From Branchiostoma lanceolatum (lineage: Eukaryota; Chordata; Leptocardii; Amphioxiformes; Branchiostomatidae): 64,000 nt of DNA. Under the pieces are notes generated by a model. It did not search any database, was not told the DNA's origin, and saw only the letters and a program-made list of their open reading frames with translations. Every line of letters starts with the position of its first letter. The stretch's first letter is position 1. Below are positions 45,005 through 62,070 of the stretch, in pieces. The DNA is taken from the NCBI RefSeq assembly GCF_035083965.1, contig NC_089739.1:5400198-5464197 (forward strand), given 5' to 3'. Both the position numbers and the translations under genes were made by a program.

Positions 45005-46043
45005 TATGTTTATTTATTTCAGGATGACAATGCCTAACTTGTACAATAGCCTTGTGCGGCTGAACAAACATTGTCTTCAATGAAACAATATTGTCCTCAA
45101 AAGTACATGTATATTTTGCAAGAACACTCAAATATCATACCATTTCTGATGGCATAAAGACAAATCTGAGTAATATGAAAAGCACAAAGTATTCATAAGT
45201 TATTCTAAATAAACATATTTCTGACTGATGCCATTGTTTTTATCACTTTAACCGATGAACCAAAGTACATGTAAATGGTTTTGCATAAAGAGTTCAAGCC
45301 ATTAAAAACACCATTAAACCAATACATTTCCATACAAAAGTCAGAAAATGATAAGTATTACAACAATACATTAGTTAGCATTGAATGAAAAACCTAGATG
45401 TTCACGTACTGACATTCAATTTTAACAATAAGCTAGTTCATAAATTGAAGTGCACATGGACAGCATGATGCATTGAAGGTAAATGTATAAAATGTTAAAG
45501 TTGAATTAGGCCCCTGGTATAATACAGAACATTATAGTCAGGCCTTAAATTTTGACATATTACAAACATACATAACATGCACACTTCAAACCATGAATTA
45601 GCTTATCATCTAGTTCAAACTTGGGCACGACACTTTTGAATTAGTTCTCTCAACTTTTCAGCAATTACATCAGTAACCACATATTAGTAATGATTGTATT
45701 TACTACAAATACATCATATTCAGCTTCAAGAAAACCATTGCAAAAGAAGATTTCTTTTTCTTTTTTTCAGTCTTGCATAACATTTGTAGTCTACACTTGA
45801 ATAATCTTTCACAAAATGAAGATTCCATGGCCTTTGGAGCTGTTGGTTGGTGGAAAGAGTTGTCCAGTACGAACAACAGAAAAGGCTGTCCAGTCTGGCT
45901 GAGGGGGCATAAAAAGCCGTCCGACCTTTTCGGAGTGTGGTTGTGCCCCCTGGCAGAAAGTGATAGAATTGCAAGCAGTATGGTGTGCTCTCATTCCTTC
46001 ATATCTAGCCGTTGTAGTTGAAGATTTGCAGGAGTTTGCTGGA
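45005..46043 (-). other. Probable PSMF1 3'UTR
   Basis: About 1 kb of AT-rich, repeat-free sequence directly downstream (minus sense) of the PSMF1 stop. AATAAA words on the minus strand lie near 45008-45016 and could mark its end. No coding exon seen. Confidence 0.45.
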
Positions 46044-49000
46044 TCACATGAACATGTCATCAAAGCCAGGTGGGGGAAGGTGGTCTGGATCCGGGCTGTA
46101 AAAGACCACAGAACAAAATTAATTATGTTTTAACATTTTCTACTGTTTCAATTAATATATATACATTTGTCAACGTCAGTAAAACAGTATACAGGATATG
46201 CATAAAAATACTGTTCCACAGTTACAGGGACATGTTAGCCATAAGTAAAAGTGACATCACTATGATCAAAATCAGTCAAACTATGAGTGAAAGACCTTTC
46301 TTGTACGTTTCTGCTCTTACAAGCTAAGTACGTACAAGTCATGGTGATAAAGCAGAAGTATAATTACAGTGATGTTAAAAACGTGATATTCTACTACATT
46401 TAAAGACTAATTAATACTGTTATGTACAGGTTCAATTCCTTCTCGCTTCTTAATACAGTTGTAGATGTATGAACATATGGAGCCTATAATACTAGTACAT
46501 GGTTTGTCTAGTTCCACAGTGAATACGAATTTTTGACTATGACCAATATTTACTTACGATACTTGGAGTTTCTTTTGACACAACCAGGTAATCTCACCTG
46601 CTGACGTTTCGGTGTCTGTCAGACACCTTCTTCAGAGCTTCTGACTGGAGTACTGCTTCTCACCTCGTCTCGGTTCATCATCAGGAAGTCATCACCTGTG
46701 ATGAACCGAGACGAGGGGGGATACAAGCTCAGCCACATTTGGGATTACGTTCTCGCCGCAAAAGCGCCACCTACATCGGCTACTTATAGCGGTGAGAAGC
46801 AGTACTCCAGTCAGAAGCTCTGAAGAAGGTGTCTGACAGACACCAAAACGTCAGCAGGTGAGATTATCTGGTTGTGTCAAAAGAAACTCCAAATATCCTA
46901 ATATGTTCTACCAACCTGATGAAATTATTTTCGGAAATATTTACTTACCCCCTCATGGCACCCCCTGTGACAGGACCAATGGGGTCAAACCTTGCTCCAG
47001 GTGGGACTGAACCCCTACAGAAACAACACACAAAAGGTTTGGATATAAGTCAGATTATCAGATTGTCAGTACGTCAGTATTGGGACTATACCTTTACCTT
47101 TTTTTTTCAAGGGAATCTTAGGATCCCCATTCAGGACGTTGGTCAATGACTTCCGGCGCCAGCGGACTAGCAGCGTGACACAAATGAAAAGACCTGCAGT
47201 GGACCCTTCTCTATGAAAGGAGGAGGAATGCCCGCCTCACCTTTTTCTACAAACTAGTTAACAATCATATTAATATTAAAACACTGACAGTCTACTGAAA
47301 CCAGCTCAGGGGCGCACCCGGGGGAGCCACCATCTCAAATTTCAAACCATCAAAGCCAGAACAGATACATACAAATATTCATATTTCCCCCATACCATTC
47401 CCCAGTGGAATGCCCTCCCTGGCACGGTTTTGATGGCTTCTACAATTGAGTCTTAGCGTGCCAGGCTGGAGGCCTGCCCGCCTTAACCCAGGACCTCAAC
47501 TCCCCCCCTCCTACTTTGCCCCTGATGGGGCTATATGGGGGTAACCCATGATGCTCAATGATGAAAGCAGCCCTTACCTGGGCACCATGCCTGGTATCCC
47601 AGCTGACGGGTTGAGGGGTCCTCGTGGGTAACCTGACCTCATAGGGTCCACCAGCATGCCTCCTCCCATACCTCCACTGGAAAATATGTCAACCAAGGTT
47701 AAACTTTCAGTGCTTTTTTGAGAGTTCACATGTCGAATATAAGTCAGGGTTAATTCTAATAGACGAATTTGAACAACACAACCTGATTTTGTCTTTGTCA
47801 CCGCGCAGGTCCATTAAAATAGAAGGTGTTCAAACGACATTCCACAAACCCACATCAAGAAGTAGGTGTTCGATTTCAATCCGACTGATTTATGAAAGAC
47901 AAGTTTATTGGGAATTTTATGCAAGTGAGGAAGGGGAATAGCCACCGACGGTATCCGGAGAAGTTTGACGGCATGTGTATGGGACGCTGGGCTACATCAC
48001 AACGGTCGGGTTCGGGAATCGTTCGAACGCCTTCTATTTCTTACGGATGTTTGTGATGACAAGGACAGCTTGTGAGTAAAATCCGCCCTATGACGAGACC
48101 AGTTTACGTGGTTCAAATTTGTCTATTCTGAATCTCATTATTGAAATTAAGAAGTTGTTGAAAAGAAATGCAGGTAGATTGTCCTAAGTACTGTGATCAG
48201 TTTGAAACTATGCATGCAGTACCTGAAGGGGTCCAGGTCCCCTGTGCCAACACTTGGGTATGGTCTGGATGGCTCACCCCTGAAAAAAAAAGGAAAAAAA
48301 AACATTTTTAATGGACATTTCAACAACATTTGACAACTCATACAAAGACTTTAAGTTAAATAAAAATCATAATGAATGTGCTTTGTTTGAACTATACTTT
48401 GAATTATCGGTAGATTAATCTGCGAAATCCAAATGACAGGGAACCCTGCACCCTCAAAAATGACTTTGCCCTGGAGTTTTCATTGACATTTGCTGATGAC
48501 TTTTGCTTAACCTTCTCCCTGCTGCCTAACCCTGTAACCAACAGAGAATGGGGTGCCAAAAGCTACTTCAGTGTGCTACAGGTCAATTCTAGCTATACTA
48601 TAATCCATCAAAATAAACTGCTTCACATCTTAAATACAGTCAAAGAATTATATCCAAGATGATATTTCAGACATGTCTATGATCGATCACTGTAATACTG
48701 TAAAATTAAATGCATTTAATATATAAGTTCGCATGGTTAATATTTCGCGCTAAGGGAAAATGGAGTGTTTGAGGTGGTTTTAAGCTCACGGTGAAACGGT
48801 AACTGCGAAAAACCAAACATAAAACCATCGCGAACATTTCTGCATTTACAGTACCATTCGGGGTTGCCCTGTCTGTAAGGATCTCTCGGTCTTCTGGGCG
48901 GGCCGATTCGCAAGGGATCGTGGTCTGGGTCATCTGCCATTCGCGGTGCCCTCTGTGACCTGCTGGGTTTGTCCTCCTTACGTTCCTCGCTGTTTGTCGC

Positions 49001-50812
49001 GGCATTGGACGATCTGTTCTGCGGCTTGAATTCTTCCACGATTCCCGACTGGAAAGCGGCTTCCAGGGTTTCTATGTTCTTGTAGACACTACAAAGTACC
49101 ATATCACACACTGTTATAATCTCATTTCAACTTAGACAAAATCTGAAACAAAACCAATCCCTGCAGTTTTATATCATTCATTTGTACATGAATATTCAAC
49201 TAAATCAAGTCAGTGGCAAAAAATAAGTTTTTTTCTGACCTATCAAAGTCCTGCAAGTCACTTTTGTTGATGTAGTTCTTCACATCCAGTGTCAGACTGC
49301 CAACTTTTTCATCTTTCACTCTCTGTTAAAAGGAAAACAACAATCGTTAGAAAATATCCATATCAAATTGTGTTTAGATAACCTTTCTGTGGCATACAGT
49401 AGAAGAGTTTCTGAGCTCTGAGGAAGAATACTGCTGAAATTTGCTGTGAAAATTGACTGTCAACAGCACATTATTTACCAATACAGTAGTAAAAGTCTGA
49501 AGTGTAAGAAAATGAATCCTGTACTCTGGCTATACAACTGATCAAAAGAAGGAAAAGCAGTTATCCTCATTTTGGGTGAAGTATGAAGCTTTTTCATGCA
49601 GGTAGAAATTGCAATATGGGTTGGTAGAAAGAGTGGTTCAGTCCAAACAGAATAAAACATGGTCTAGTCAGGTCAAAGGGTACAAAATCTCCCTGCAATC
49701 TTTTTGCTTCATGTGCTTGCACTATATGGGGGTCAAACACGCAGAGTAGGTCAGACTGTTTTTTCCAGCCCCACATGACCCATTAACTGAGTTGCAATTT
49801 CCACCATCGAACTGGACCACTCTTTCCACCGACCCATACTGCAAAGCTACTGCTTTGACCAAAATCAGTCCTCCCTACCATGACATGTATGAGCAGACTA
49901 CCATCCATCCTGATGGCCTTCAGCAGGTAGTTCTCTTCCGTATCATTGGGCTGATATCTCAGAGCGTACACGTCCTGCGTACTGTTCCATCCCCGGGGCA
50001 ACAACTCGGACTTCTTCGCTTTATTTGCCGTCACTGGAGCCTTCAAGAAAAAAAAAGAAGAAGATATCTTTGATAATTTCTTACATTCAAGTTCAAATAT
50101 CTAACAAAGATAGGTGCTGCACTTGTTACTGAAAGTCTCTTAGTTCTGTATCATACTAAGTAGGATATTATGACGACTTCTAATACAATATATAACAAAT
50201 CTATCTTCTTCTTCTTCTTCTTCTTGTGGTTATGTGCACAACCTCATCATGCTGAGGGCTACGGCACAGTATTTTGGTCAAGGTCAATAAGGGCACTGGT
50301 TGCTCGCAGTCTACTAGTATTTGTGTTTTGTGTCCGGTGTTCTCTGTCCCCTGGCTCCTCAGAGGGCAGGGGCGCCACTCCCTGACCGTCACCCGGTGCT
50401 GGGGGACGGCGAGTACCCGTCAATGTGAGTAAAGAGTTTTGTAATCTTTGTAATCAATATCCGTCAACAAAGCATACACAAGTAGGGCTTCAGCTATTAG
50501 TAAGAAAACTACTGTGATGAAAATTTTGGAAGACAGCCAGGACGTCCGCGTCTAGATCCCATACGTCAAGCAAGGGGATGGGGCAAGGTATGAGTAGAGG
50601 GAGGGGGGCGGTGAGCTAGCAAGTTTCGACACAGATGACGAGCATTTTCTAGCAGAAAAACAACATGTCATCACCTCATCCCCGGTCCCCACGCACTTGA
50701 ACCCGGACTGTACCATTTCCCAGTGGAGGAAGCACACCAGCGCATCGTGTTCGTCCTTAACCTGGTTACAAACACTGCTGTACAGCAACTCCAAACCTGC
50801 TGCGACGGCCAT
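46044..50812 (-). CDS. PSMF1: Proteasome inhibitor PI31
   Basis: Eight coding exons: 50675-50812, 49879-50040, 49240-49322, 48855-49088, 48223-48279, 47578-47676, 46949-47014 and 46044-46095. All phases join, giving 296 aa against 271 in human. The N-terminal FP domain spans about 1-165 (GLELL, DALVCFLHWEMV, then ELLPRGWN and YALRY), and a Pro/Gly-rich C-terminal region carries repeated DPFR/DPMRSGYPR/FDPIGP motifs. PI31 binds the 20S proteasome and the Fbxo7/PI31 partner interface, and acts in the cytosol. The C terminus reads DDMFM, so the Tyr of the usual HbYX-type tail is Phe here. The exon 4 donor (GTACTG) lies at the edge of a dispersed repeat. ATG 50812 is the first Met and matches the family start after a short extension. 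It is head to head with CNOT11. Confidence 0.95.
46600..46638 (-). ncRNA. Hammerhead-ribozyme-like motif
   Basis: Minus strand: stem I GCT, core CTGAAGA, stem II GGTGTC/GACACC with a 5-nt loop, GAAAC, GTC, stem I AGC. The core agrees with CUGANGA and GAAA. Stem I is only 3 bp and an extra A precedes stem II, so activity is doubtful. Confidence 0.4.
46817..46855 (+). ncRNA. Mutated hammerhead-like motif
   Basis: The mirror copy of 46600-46638, with the invariant G of GAAA changed to A (AAAAC). Stem II is intact. It is predicted inactive. Confidence 0.4.
47455..47545 (-). repeat. GCAAAGTAGG-family repeat fragment
   Basis: The reverse complement matches 61455-61525: GGGGCAAAGTAGG, a G-run, GAGGTCC(T/C)GGG and TTAAGGCGGGCAG or CTAAGGCGGGCAG. 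It lies in the PSMF1 intron between exons 6 and 7. Confidence 0.55.
48507..48585 (+). repeat. TTAACCTT-ended repeat, copy 3
   Basis: 79 bp, the same core as copies 1 and 2, but the right terminus has decayed (ACAGGTCAA in place of AAAGGTTAA). It lies in the PSMF1 intron between exons 4 and 5. Confidence 0.65.
48690..48852. repeat. GCGGTGGTTTTA-family copy abutting the PSMF1 exon 4 donor
   Basis: Its right end TTTCTGCATTTACAGTAC runs straight into the exon 4 boundary (exon edge 48855). On the minus strand the splice donor GTACTGTAAATGCAG is therefore made largely or wholly of repeat sequence. Confidence 0.7.
50203..50226. repeat. (CTT)n microsatellite
   Basis: Eight TTC/CTT units in the first PSMF1 intron. 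The minus strand gives (GAA)n. Confidence 0.85.
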
Positions 50813-50827
50813 GTTGTTGTTTTGGTG

Positions 50828-50835
50828 TGACGTCA
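50828..50835. promoter_or_regulatory. CRE-like palindrome TGACGTCA
   Basis: A perfect ATF/CREB octamer 16 bases upstream of the PSMF1 ATG. The match is by sequence only. Confidence 0.45.
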
Positions 50836-51024
50836 CAGGATGGAAAACATCATAACTTAGACTCAAGAATTACTTTAAGCAGTTTGACATATACAAAATG
50901 TATCTGTGATGCAATAATATGTTGTTTTATATTATGAGAATGAAACAATGACAGAATACGGAAAGATAATAAATTTGTAAAGTTAAAAAGGTCAAAGTTG
51001 AAGGTCTAAGGTCAACAATTCTAT

Positions 51025-51040
51025 CCCATAATGCATTGCC
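51025..51040 (+). promoter_or_regulatory. ZNF143/Staf-like binding site
   Basis: CCCATAATGCATTGCC, preceded by ACAATTCTAT, resembles the extended ZNF143 consensus (ACTACAATTCCCAGAATGC followed by a TGC tail). ZNF143 sites are common in bidirectional housekeeping promoters (established knowledge), which fits this position. Confidence 0.5.
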
Positions 51041-51057
51041 AATGCACATTTTCAAAC

Positions 51058-51069
51058 ATGGCGGCGTAA
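51058..51069 (+). CDS. Upstream ORF (3 codons) in the CNOT11 leader
   Basis: ATGGCGGCGTAA, in a good context (AAACATGG), 94 bases before the CNOT11 ATG. It lies inside the leader if transcription starts upstream of 51058. Such minimal ORFs can reduce or tune initiation at the main start. Alternatively, transcription may begin downstream of it. Confidence 0.4.
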   Translation: MAA

Positions 51070-51162
51070 ACCTAAAAAATTCTGTTTTTGTCGAAACTTT
51101 GTAAGATTTCTGTCTTAGTTTGTGATTCCTACGCTTATCCTGGCTTGTCGGAGGAAGACAAG

Positions 51163-57920
<6,758 letters not shown>

Positions 57921-57937
57921 TGGTTAAGCCCAATAAT

Positions 57938-58340
57938 GAAATGGTCTCATCTGTGACCTTTGTCCTTGTGTTGACCTTTTCTGACCTCTGATCTTACTGA
58001 GACTGCCCTTTATGACACTGAGACTATTAGACTGGAGAACAGAGGCCCCATAGTCAGCCCTATAATGAAATGGTCTCATCTGTGACCTTTGTCCTTATCT
58101 TGACCTTTTGAGACCTCTGACCTTTCTGAGACCAATGAAGACATTAGACATTGGGAAACAGGGTAGAATGAGGGCCAAGTAGAAGTTCCAAAATAAGATG
58201 ATGTCACCTGTGACCTCTATCCTTATTTTGACCCTTTGTGAACTCTGACTGTTTAGCTGTTTAGACTGTGTAAGACTTAAGACAGCGGAGAGCAGGGGTC
58301 AACGGGGGCCAAGTAGTGGTTTAGTCCCTCCAAGAGGCCC
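57938..58340 (+). repeat. Tandem units in the CNOT11 3'UTR derived from the last exon
   Basis: CCTATAATGAAATGGTCTCA then TCTGTGACCTTTGTCCTT recurs after each partial copy of the terminal exon. The clearest exon copy is 58256-58325 (GCTGTTTAGACTG, AAGACAGCGG, CAACGGGGGCCAAGTAGTGG), which includes the original stop codon. Decayed units lie near 58018 and 58133, and another GAAATGGTCTGATCTGTGAC unit near 58865. Confidence 0.75.
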
Positions 58341-58456
58341 TACACTCACCCCTATAATGAAGCGGTCTCATCCCTCAACCTTTGTCCTTGTTTTGACCTT
58401 TTTAACTGAGTAGACTGCTAAAGACTTTGCAACAGCAACAGCCCCAAATGGGTTGA

Positions 58457-58462
58457 AATAAA
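58457..58462 (+). terminator. Candidate polyadenylation signal for CNOT11
   Basis: AATAAA about 540 bp after the stop, beyond the tandem units. No downstream evidence beyond the hexamer. Confidence 0.3.
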
Positions 58463-58479
58463 GGGCCAAAGTGCTGTAG

Positions 58480-58600
58480 ACCAATCCAGACTGTCCATCA
58501 CAATTACCAGTCCAACCAATGAGAGAAGGGCAATTAGTGGTTCAACCAATGAGAGGGTGACTCCATTTTTATGTTTTTATTTTGCATTTCTAAGTTTTGA
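58480..58600. repeat. Short complete copy of the 30-bp minisatellite family (2 units)
   Basis: The left flank (AGACCAATCCAGACTGTCCA) and right flank (ATTTTTATGTTTTTATTTTG) match the outer flanks of the two half arrays at 32.4 and 38.7 kb. It contains two CCAACCAATGAGAG-type units. It shows what the uninterrupted locus should look like. Confidence 0.75.
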
Positions 58601-58879
58601 TAGCCATGTGCAGAGCTGATAATGGGATCCCTCTATTTTATTTAACTTCCTGGTAGGAGGGGACCGGAGGCATTCCCAATGTTTTAAGATTGCAGTTGAA
58701 TCAACTGTATACAGCCAAGCAGGACAGAACACATGTTTGTGGTGCGGCGAGTTCCCTCCCTGCAAAAACTGCAAACATTCAACTACCACAAATATTTCAC
58801 AATTTATAGTTGTCTTGCACCTCCGAAAAGGGCCAAATAGAAAAGTCAACCAACCCCTGTAATGAAATGGTCTGATCTG

Positions 58880-58892
58880 TGACCTTTGACCT
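58880..58892. promoter_or_regulatory. DR1-type nuclear receptor half-site pair
   Basis: TGACCTTTGACCT is a perfect direct repeat of AGGTCA (reverse strand) with 1-base spacing. Related imperfect forms (TGACCTTTGTCCT) recur in the adjacent 3'UTR units, so it may be a by-product of repeat sequence. Confidence 0.25.
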
Positions 58893-59244
58893 TATCTTGA
58901 CCTGTGACCCTTTTGACATATGACATTATTTGACATCATCTTGACCTTTTGTTGACACAGCTTGCCACGGTCTTGTTTTCATGCCAGTTACATGCATGAC
59001 TAGGACAAGTAATATAGGCAAGCTTTTGTACTTTGTTGACGTAATGCTTAGTAACACATGAGTTGTGTTTCAGTACAAACTACATAGTATACATAAAGAT
59101 GCCAATAAGGAAAGTTGCTATGGTGCAAGCTGCTTTTGTTTGAAAATGGGACTCAACACATGCACAGCGCAAGAATACAAGAGCATAGTATGAGTCGATG
59201 TTGTAACAGTGCATGGCTCAAGTGCCACTTACTGACCAGTCTAA

Positions 59245-59345
59245 CTGGTCCGGACCTTTTAGCCTTGTGGTAAGTGTGTTGGGTTTGTGAGCTGGTGGCT
59301 CGGGTTCGATTCCCGGGAGCCAGGAGTCTGTATTACTGATGCCCC
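59245..59345 (+). mobile_element. tRNA-like SINE head
   Basis: A-box-like TTAGCCTTGTGGTAAGTGTG and an exact B-box GGTTCGATTCC inside a GGCTCGGGTTCGATTCCCGG context. No good acceptor stem or anticodon arm closes, so a functional tRNA is unlikely. Confidence 0.5.
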
Positions 59346-59689
59346 ATGTGTTTTACATACTTGAGCAATGCATATCGGGCGGGAAGAAAAATAGAGGGAC
59401 AAGAAAAACTACAATGACATTGTTATAGCTTTGTACATGCAGACACAATGTCACAGGTATATACCGATTGTATATACGATATTGATAAGAGACGCTGAGA
59501 ACTATGATATGAGTTAGCAGTTTTTATTTATGGAAATGGAAAACTTGAGAACTTATAGTCTCTTTCTTAGTGTAAGTGACTAAAAGAAAAAAGAAAGAAA
59601 ATGAGGACTTTGAAAGAATGTTGCCATCGGACATTTGTTCAACTGCATTAAAACAGTTGCTTGAGAGTAAAAATATTCAACCTTTGTGC

Positions 59690-60290
59690 ATTTCTTTGTG
59701 TTTGTTTTATATAACTGGTATACCACCTTTAGGGATAACACACCAGTTTTGTACATACAGTAGGTACAAGGGCCCCTTGCAAGCCTCTTTGGAATTGCAA
59801 CTCTGCTTTTGTCGGTGACTTTAAAGACAGTAGAACTCAAGACGTTAATAATGAATTAGCATAGTACTGCTGGGCCAACCTAACTGCCTCATGTGCCAGA
59901 TGACATGAAAGCCCCTAAGTCTAAGTAAGTAATAGTACTGTGAGATTGCATAGTGACCATCACCGTAACAAAATGAGATTTTAGGCTCGGAAGAAGTGGC
60001 ATACGTATTAGCCCCCTAGCAGATTTCTTCGGAAGTGCAACTGTGCTTTTGTCAGTGACTTGGTTGACAGGATAACCCAAGAAGTTAACAATGAAGGCAC
60101 AGTATCGTGTTGGTTGCTAGGTGACTACCATAAAAAATGTGATTAAAAACTCTGGAAAAAGCGGTTTTAACATGGCCCCCTGACGAGTTTCTGAGGAATC
60201 ACAGCTGTCCTATTGTCGGTGACATTAAAAGGAATATCGCTCAATAAGGAAAGACTGTATGACCAGTATTGTGTAGGTTGCATAGTGACA
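59690..60290. repeat. Three diverged ~170-bp tandem units
   Basis: Each has CCCC(C/T)T then GC(A/-)AG...TTTCT, GAA(T/G)TGCAACT(C/G)TGCTTTT, GTC(G/A)GTGACTT and a later GCATAGT or TGGTTGC word. Starts are near 59770, 60008 and 60175. The first two produce similar minus-strand open frames. Distantly like the GGAACTGCAGGG family. Confidence 0.5.
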
Positions 60291-60744
60291 TCCACAACAA
60301 AAGATAGCGACACTATCAAATTGCTATTACCTCCGTTCATTAGCAATAGTCTAGGTCAAGCAATTCGAACGGTTCAGGTCCTTACAACTTGCTACACTAA
60401 AAGAGGTTCTGACAACAAAAGATGCTGAAAAAGTAAATTCCATACTGAAGCCATTTGCGTCATTCACTTCTAAGTCCAGAAGTCTAATTGTGTGCTGGTA
60501 TTGTTATTCAGGCATTTGTATACGTCGTTTCTATTAAAGGTTTGACAGGGTCTTTCCCGGTTGCTAAGCGACGACGGTTTCTTAATTGTCCGAAGCACAT
60601 TGGACTCTGGCTCTTGCGGATTCGCGGGGTTTGCTTAGGGCATGCCGGGGTCAGTCATTCGCGGTGACACTTTGGACATTTTTTGGTTAACGCCTAACTT
60701 TGACGTATAACGGTATTTGTTTCTTCGCTTAGGTACAATATTTG

Positions 60745-61030
60745 TAAAAGGTAAAGGTATAGCCCCATAGCATTTTGTTAGGCTGTAGGGGCAGTGGGTT
60801 GTTATCCATTGTGTCTAGCGTCTAGGGAAGGTGGAGCCCAACCCTCTCCTTCCACCGCCTTTTACCTCCCCAACTGAAGTCAGGTACCCATTTTTACACC
60901 GGGGTGGAGGGTGGAAAGTCGTGTAAAATGCCTTTCCCAAAGGCACAACATCAGTGGCATTCGAACTCAAGACCTCTGGGTTCTGGGCAAAACATTCTAA
61001 CTGTTACGCCAACGCGAAGCCGTTGACAAT
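60745..61030 (-). mobile_element. tRNA-derived SINE, minus strand
   Basis: The minus-strand head reads TTGGCGTAACAGTTAGAATG (A-box-like) and TTGAGTTCGAATGCCACT (B-box). The body carries GGCATTTTACACGACTTTCC, and the far end has GTAGGGGCAGTG-like and AAAGGTAAAGGTATAGCCCC words. The tail words also occur at 57535-57615 and 47085-47110. Confidence 0.65.
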
Positions 61031-61454
61031 GTTTGTACATGGTCTAGTGGAGAGATCCCAGGCAGTTGCTCAAATACGTTCAATTTTTCAACAGAAAGAT
61101 TTTTCATAGTAACACGAACGTAGTTAATGTATTTCATGTCATTGTTTATATCCGAACACATGCGGTTTTTCTCATGAATTCTTTTGTTCGTTTGCCACCA
61201 AAGGAAAAGCTGTCGTCCTCTAGTATTTTCTTTCGCGAACCAAAAACAGCTTAATCATTGAATGCAAATCGCACTAGTCAATAGTAACATCTGGGTTCGG
61301 TACTTGTCAGATCAGAGAGTGTACGATTCCTTTAGATGTTATATTAATACTGTTTTAATACACTTTACTTTAGCGCTTCTCTTGTATATTATACATACAA
61401 ATAAGATTCACGTTGGGACGCTGTTTTCATAGATTATCTTCAACTTCAACTTAT

Positions 61455-61525
61455 TGGGCCCCCAGATAACCCCGCAAGGGGCAAAGTAGGGGGGGAGGAG
61501 GTCCCGGGCTAAGGCGGGCAGTTTA
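61455..61525 (+). repeat. GCAAAGTAGG-family repeat fragment
   Basis: GGGCCCCCAGATAACCCCGC, AAGGGGCAAAGTAGG, a G-run, then AAGGCGGGCAG. It matches 47455-47545 in inverted orientation. Confidence 0.55.
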
Positions 61526-62070
61526 TCAACAGTTTATACAACGTACAACAAGACCAATTGCAAATTTAACACCCATAATCTTAATTTTTATCAGAGCAAG
61601 TCCACTTGAACGTTGTACTGAACGAACCGTTAGATAAGGGGGTTAAACGGACGAAGTTGTCGAATCTTTTGTGTACCGTAAGACTGAGATGTCATTTTCG
61701 GACAAGCCAGACGTTGGTCAAAGGTGTTAACCACCAAGCCATTGCTTTTACCGCCTCCGTATGTACGTAATATCTAGGACGTCGCCGGGGTAGCGCTATT
61801 TGCCTAAATTCTCCCGTCTCTAGGTGTGTCGTACTTTATAAGTTATAGCCCTCTAACGACTGTTTTCTTATCTGAAGACCCTAGCGACCGCGTAAACAGA
61901 AAGTTCATTTACGTAAACGACCATGCTTGTCGCTAAGGTCATTTGGGTGGTCCCATGGAGTGTATGAAAGACGGACTGTTCGTTTGAAGAAATCCGTTGT
62001 GGACGGTTTTGGATTTTTCATTCTCTGATTCTCAGTTACAAGCGGGATAGGTTGAATCTACAATTACACC

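Larger units (their letters stand above)
46547..46905. mobile_element. Penelope-like fold-back repeat with hammerhead-like cores
   Basis: Inverted arms of ~105 bp (about 46557-46664 and 46793-46897) begin and end with GGAGTTTCTTTTGACACAAC and its complement. The centre has a second hairpin (CTCGTCTCGGTTCATCA and its complement). Each arm carries a CTGAAGA, hairpin, (G/A)AAACGTC motif. It lies in the intron beside PSMF1 exon 7. Confidence 0.65.
50813..51162. promoter_or_regulatory. Bidirectional promoter of PSMF1 and CNOT11
   Basis: Only 350 bp separate the two start codons on opposite strands, so both promoters must share this interval. It contains a palindromic CRE TGACGTCA (50828-50835) next to the PSMF1 ATG, a ZNF143-like site (51025-51040) and a short upstream ORF (51058-51069) in the CNOT11 leader. 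No TATA box stands out. Confidence 0.75.
58600..62070. other. Intergenic region between CNOT11 and the next gene
   Basis: No coding exon recognised. It contains tRNA-like and SINE fragments (59245-59345 and 60745-61030), a diverged tandem repeat (59690-60290), a shared repeat fragment (61455-61525) and a DR1-like word at 58880-58892. The last 350 bases before 62071 are richer in CpG and probably include the promoter of the next gene. Confidence 0.55.

Noticed and set aside
59245..59345. Possible functional tRNA gene
   Set aside because: A and B boxes are present, but no acceptor stem, anticodon arm or terminator fits. A SINE head is more likely.
60745..61030. Possible coding exon from the GC-rich stretch
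   Set aside because: The reverse strand has tRNA-like boxes and shared SINE tail words; no open frame with splice sites fits.
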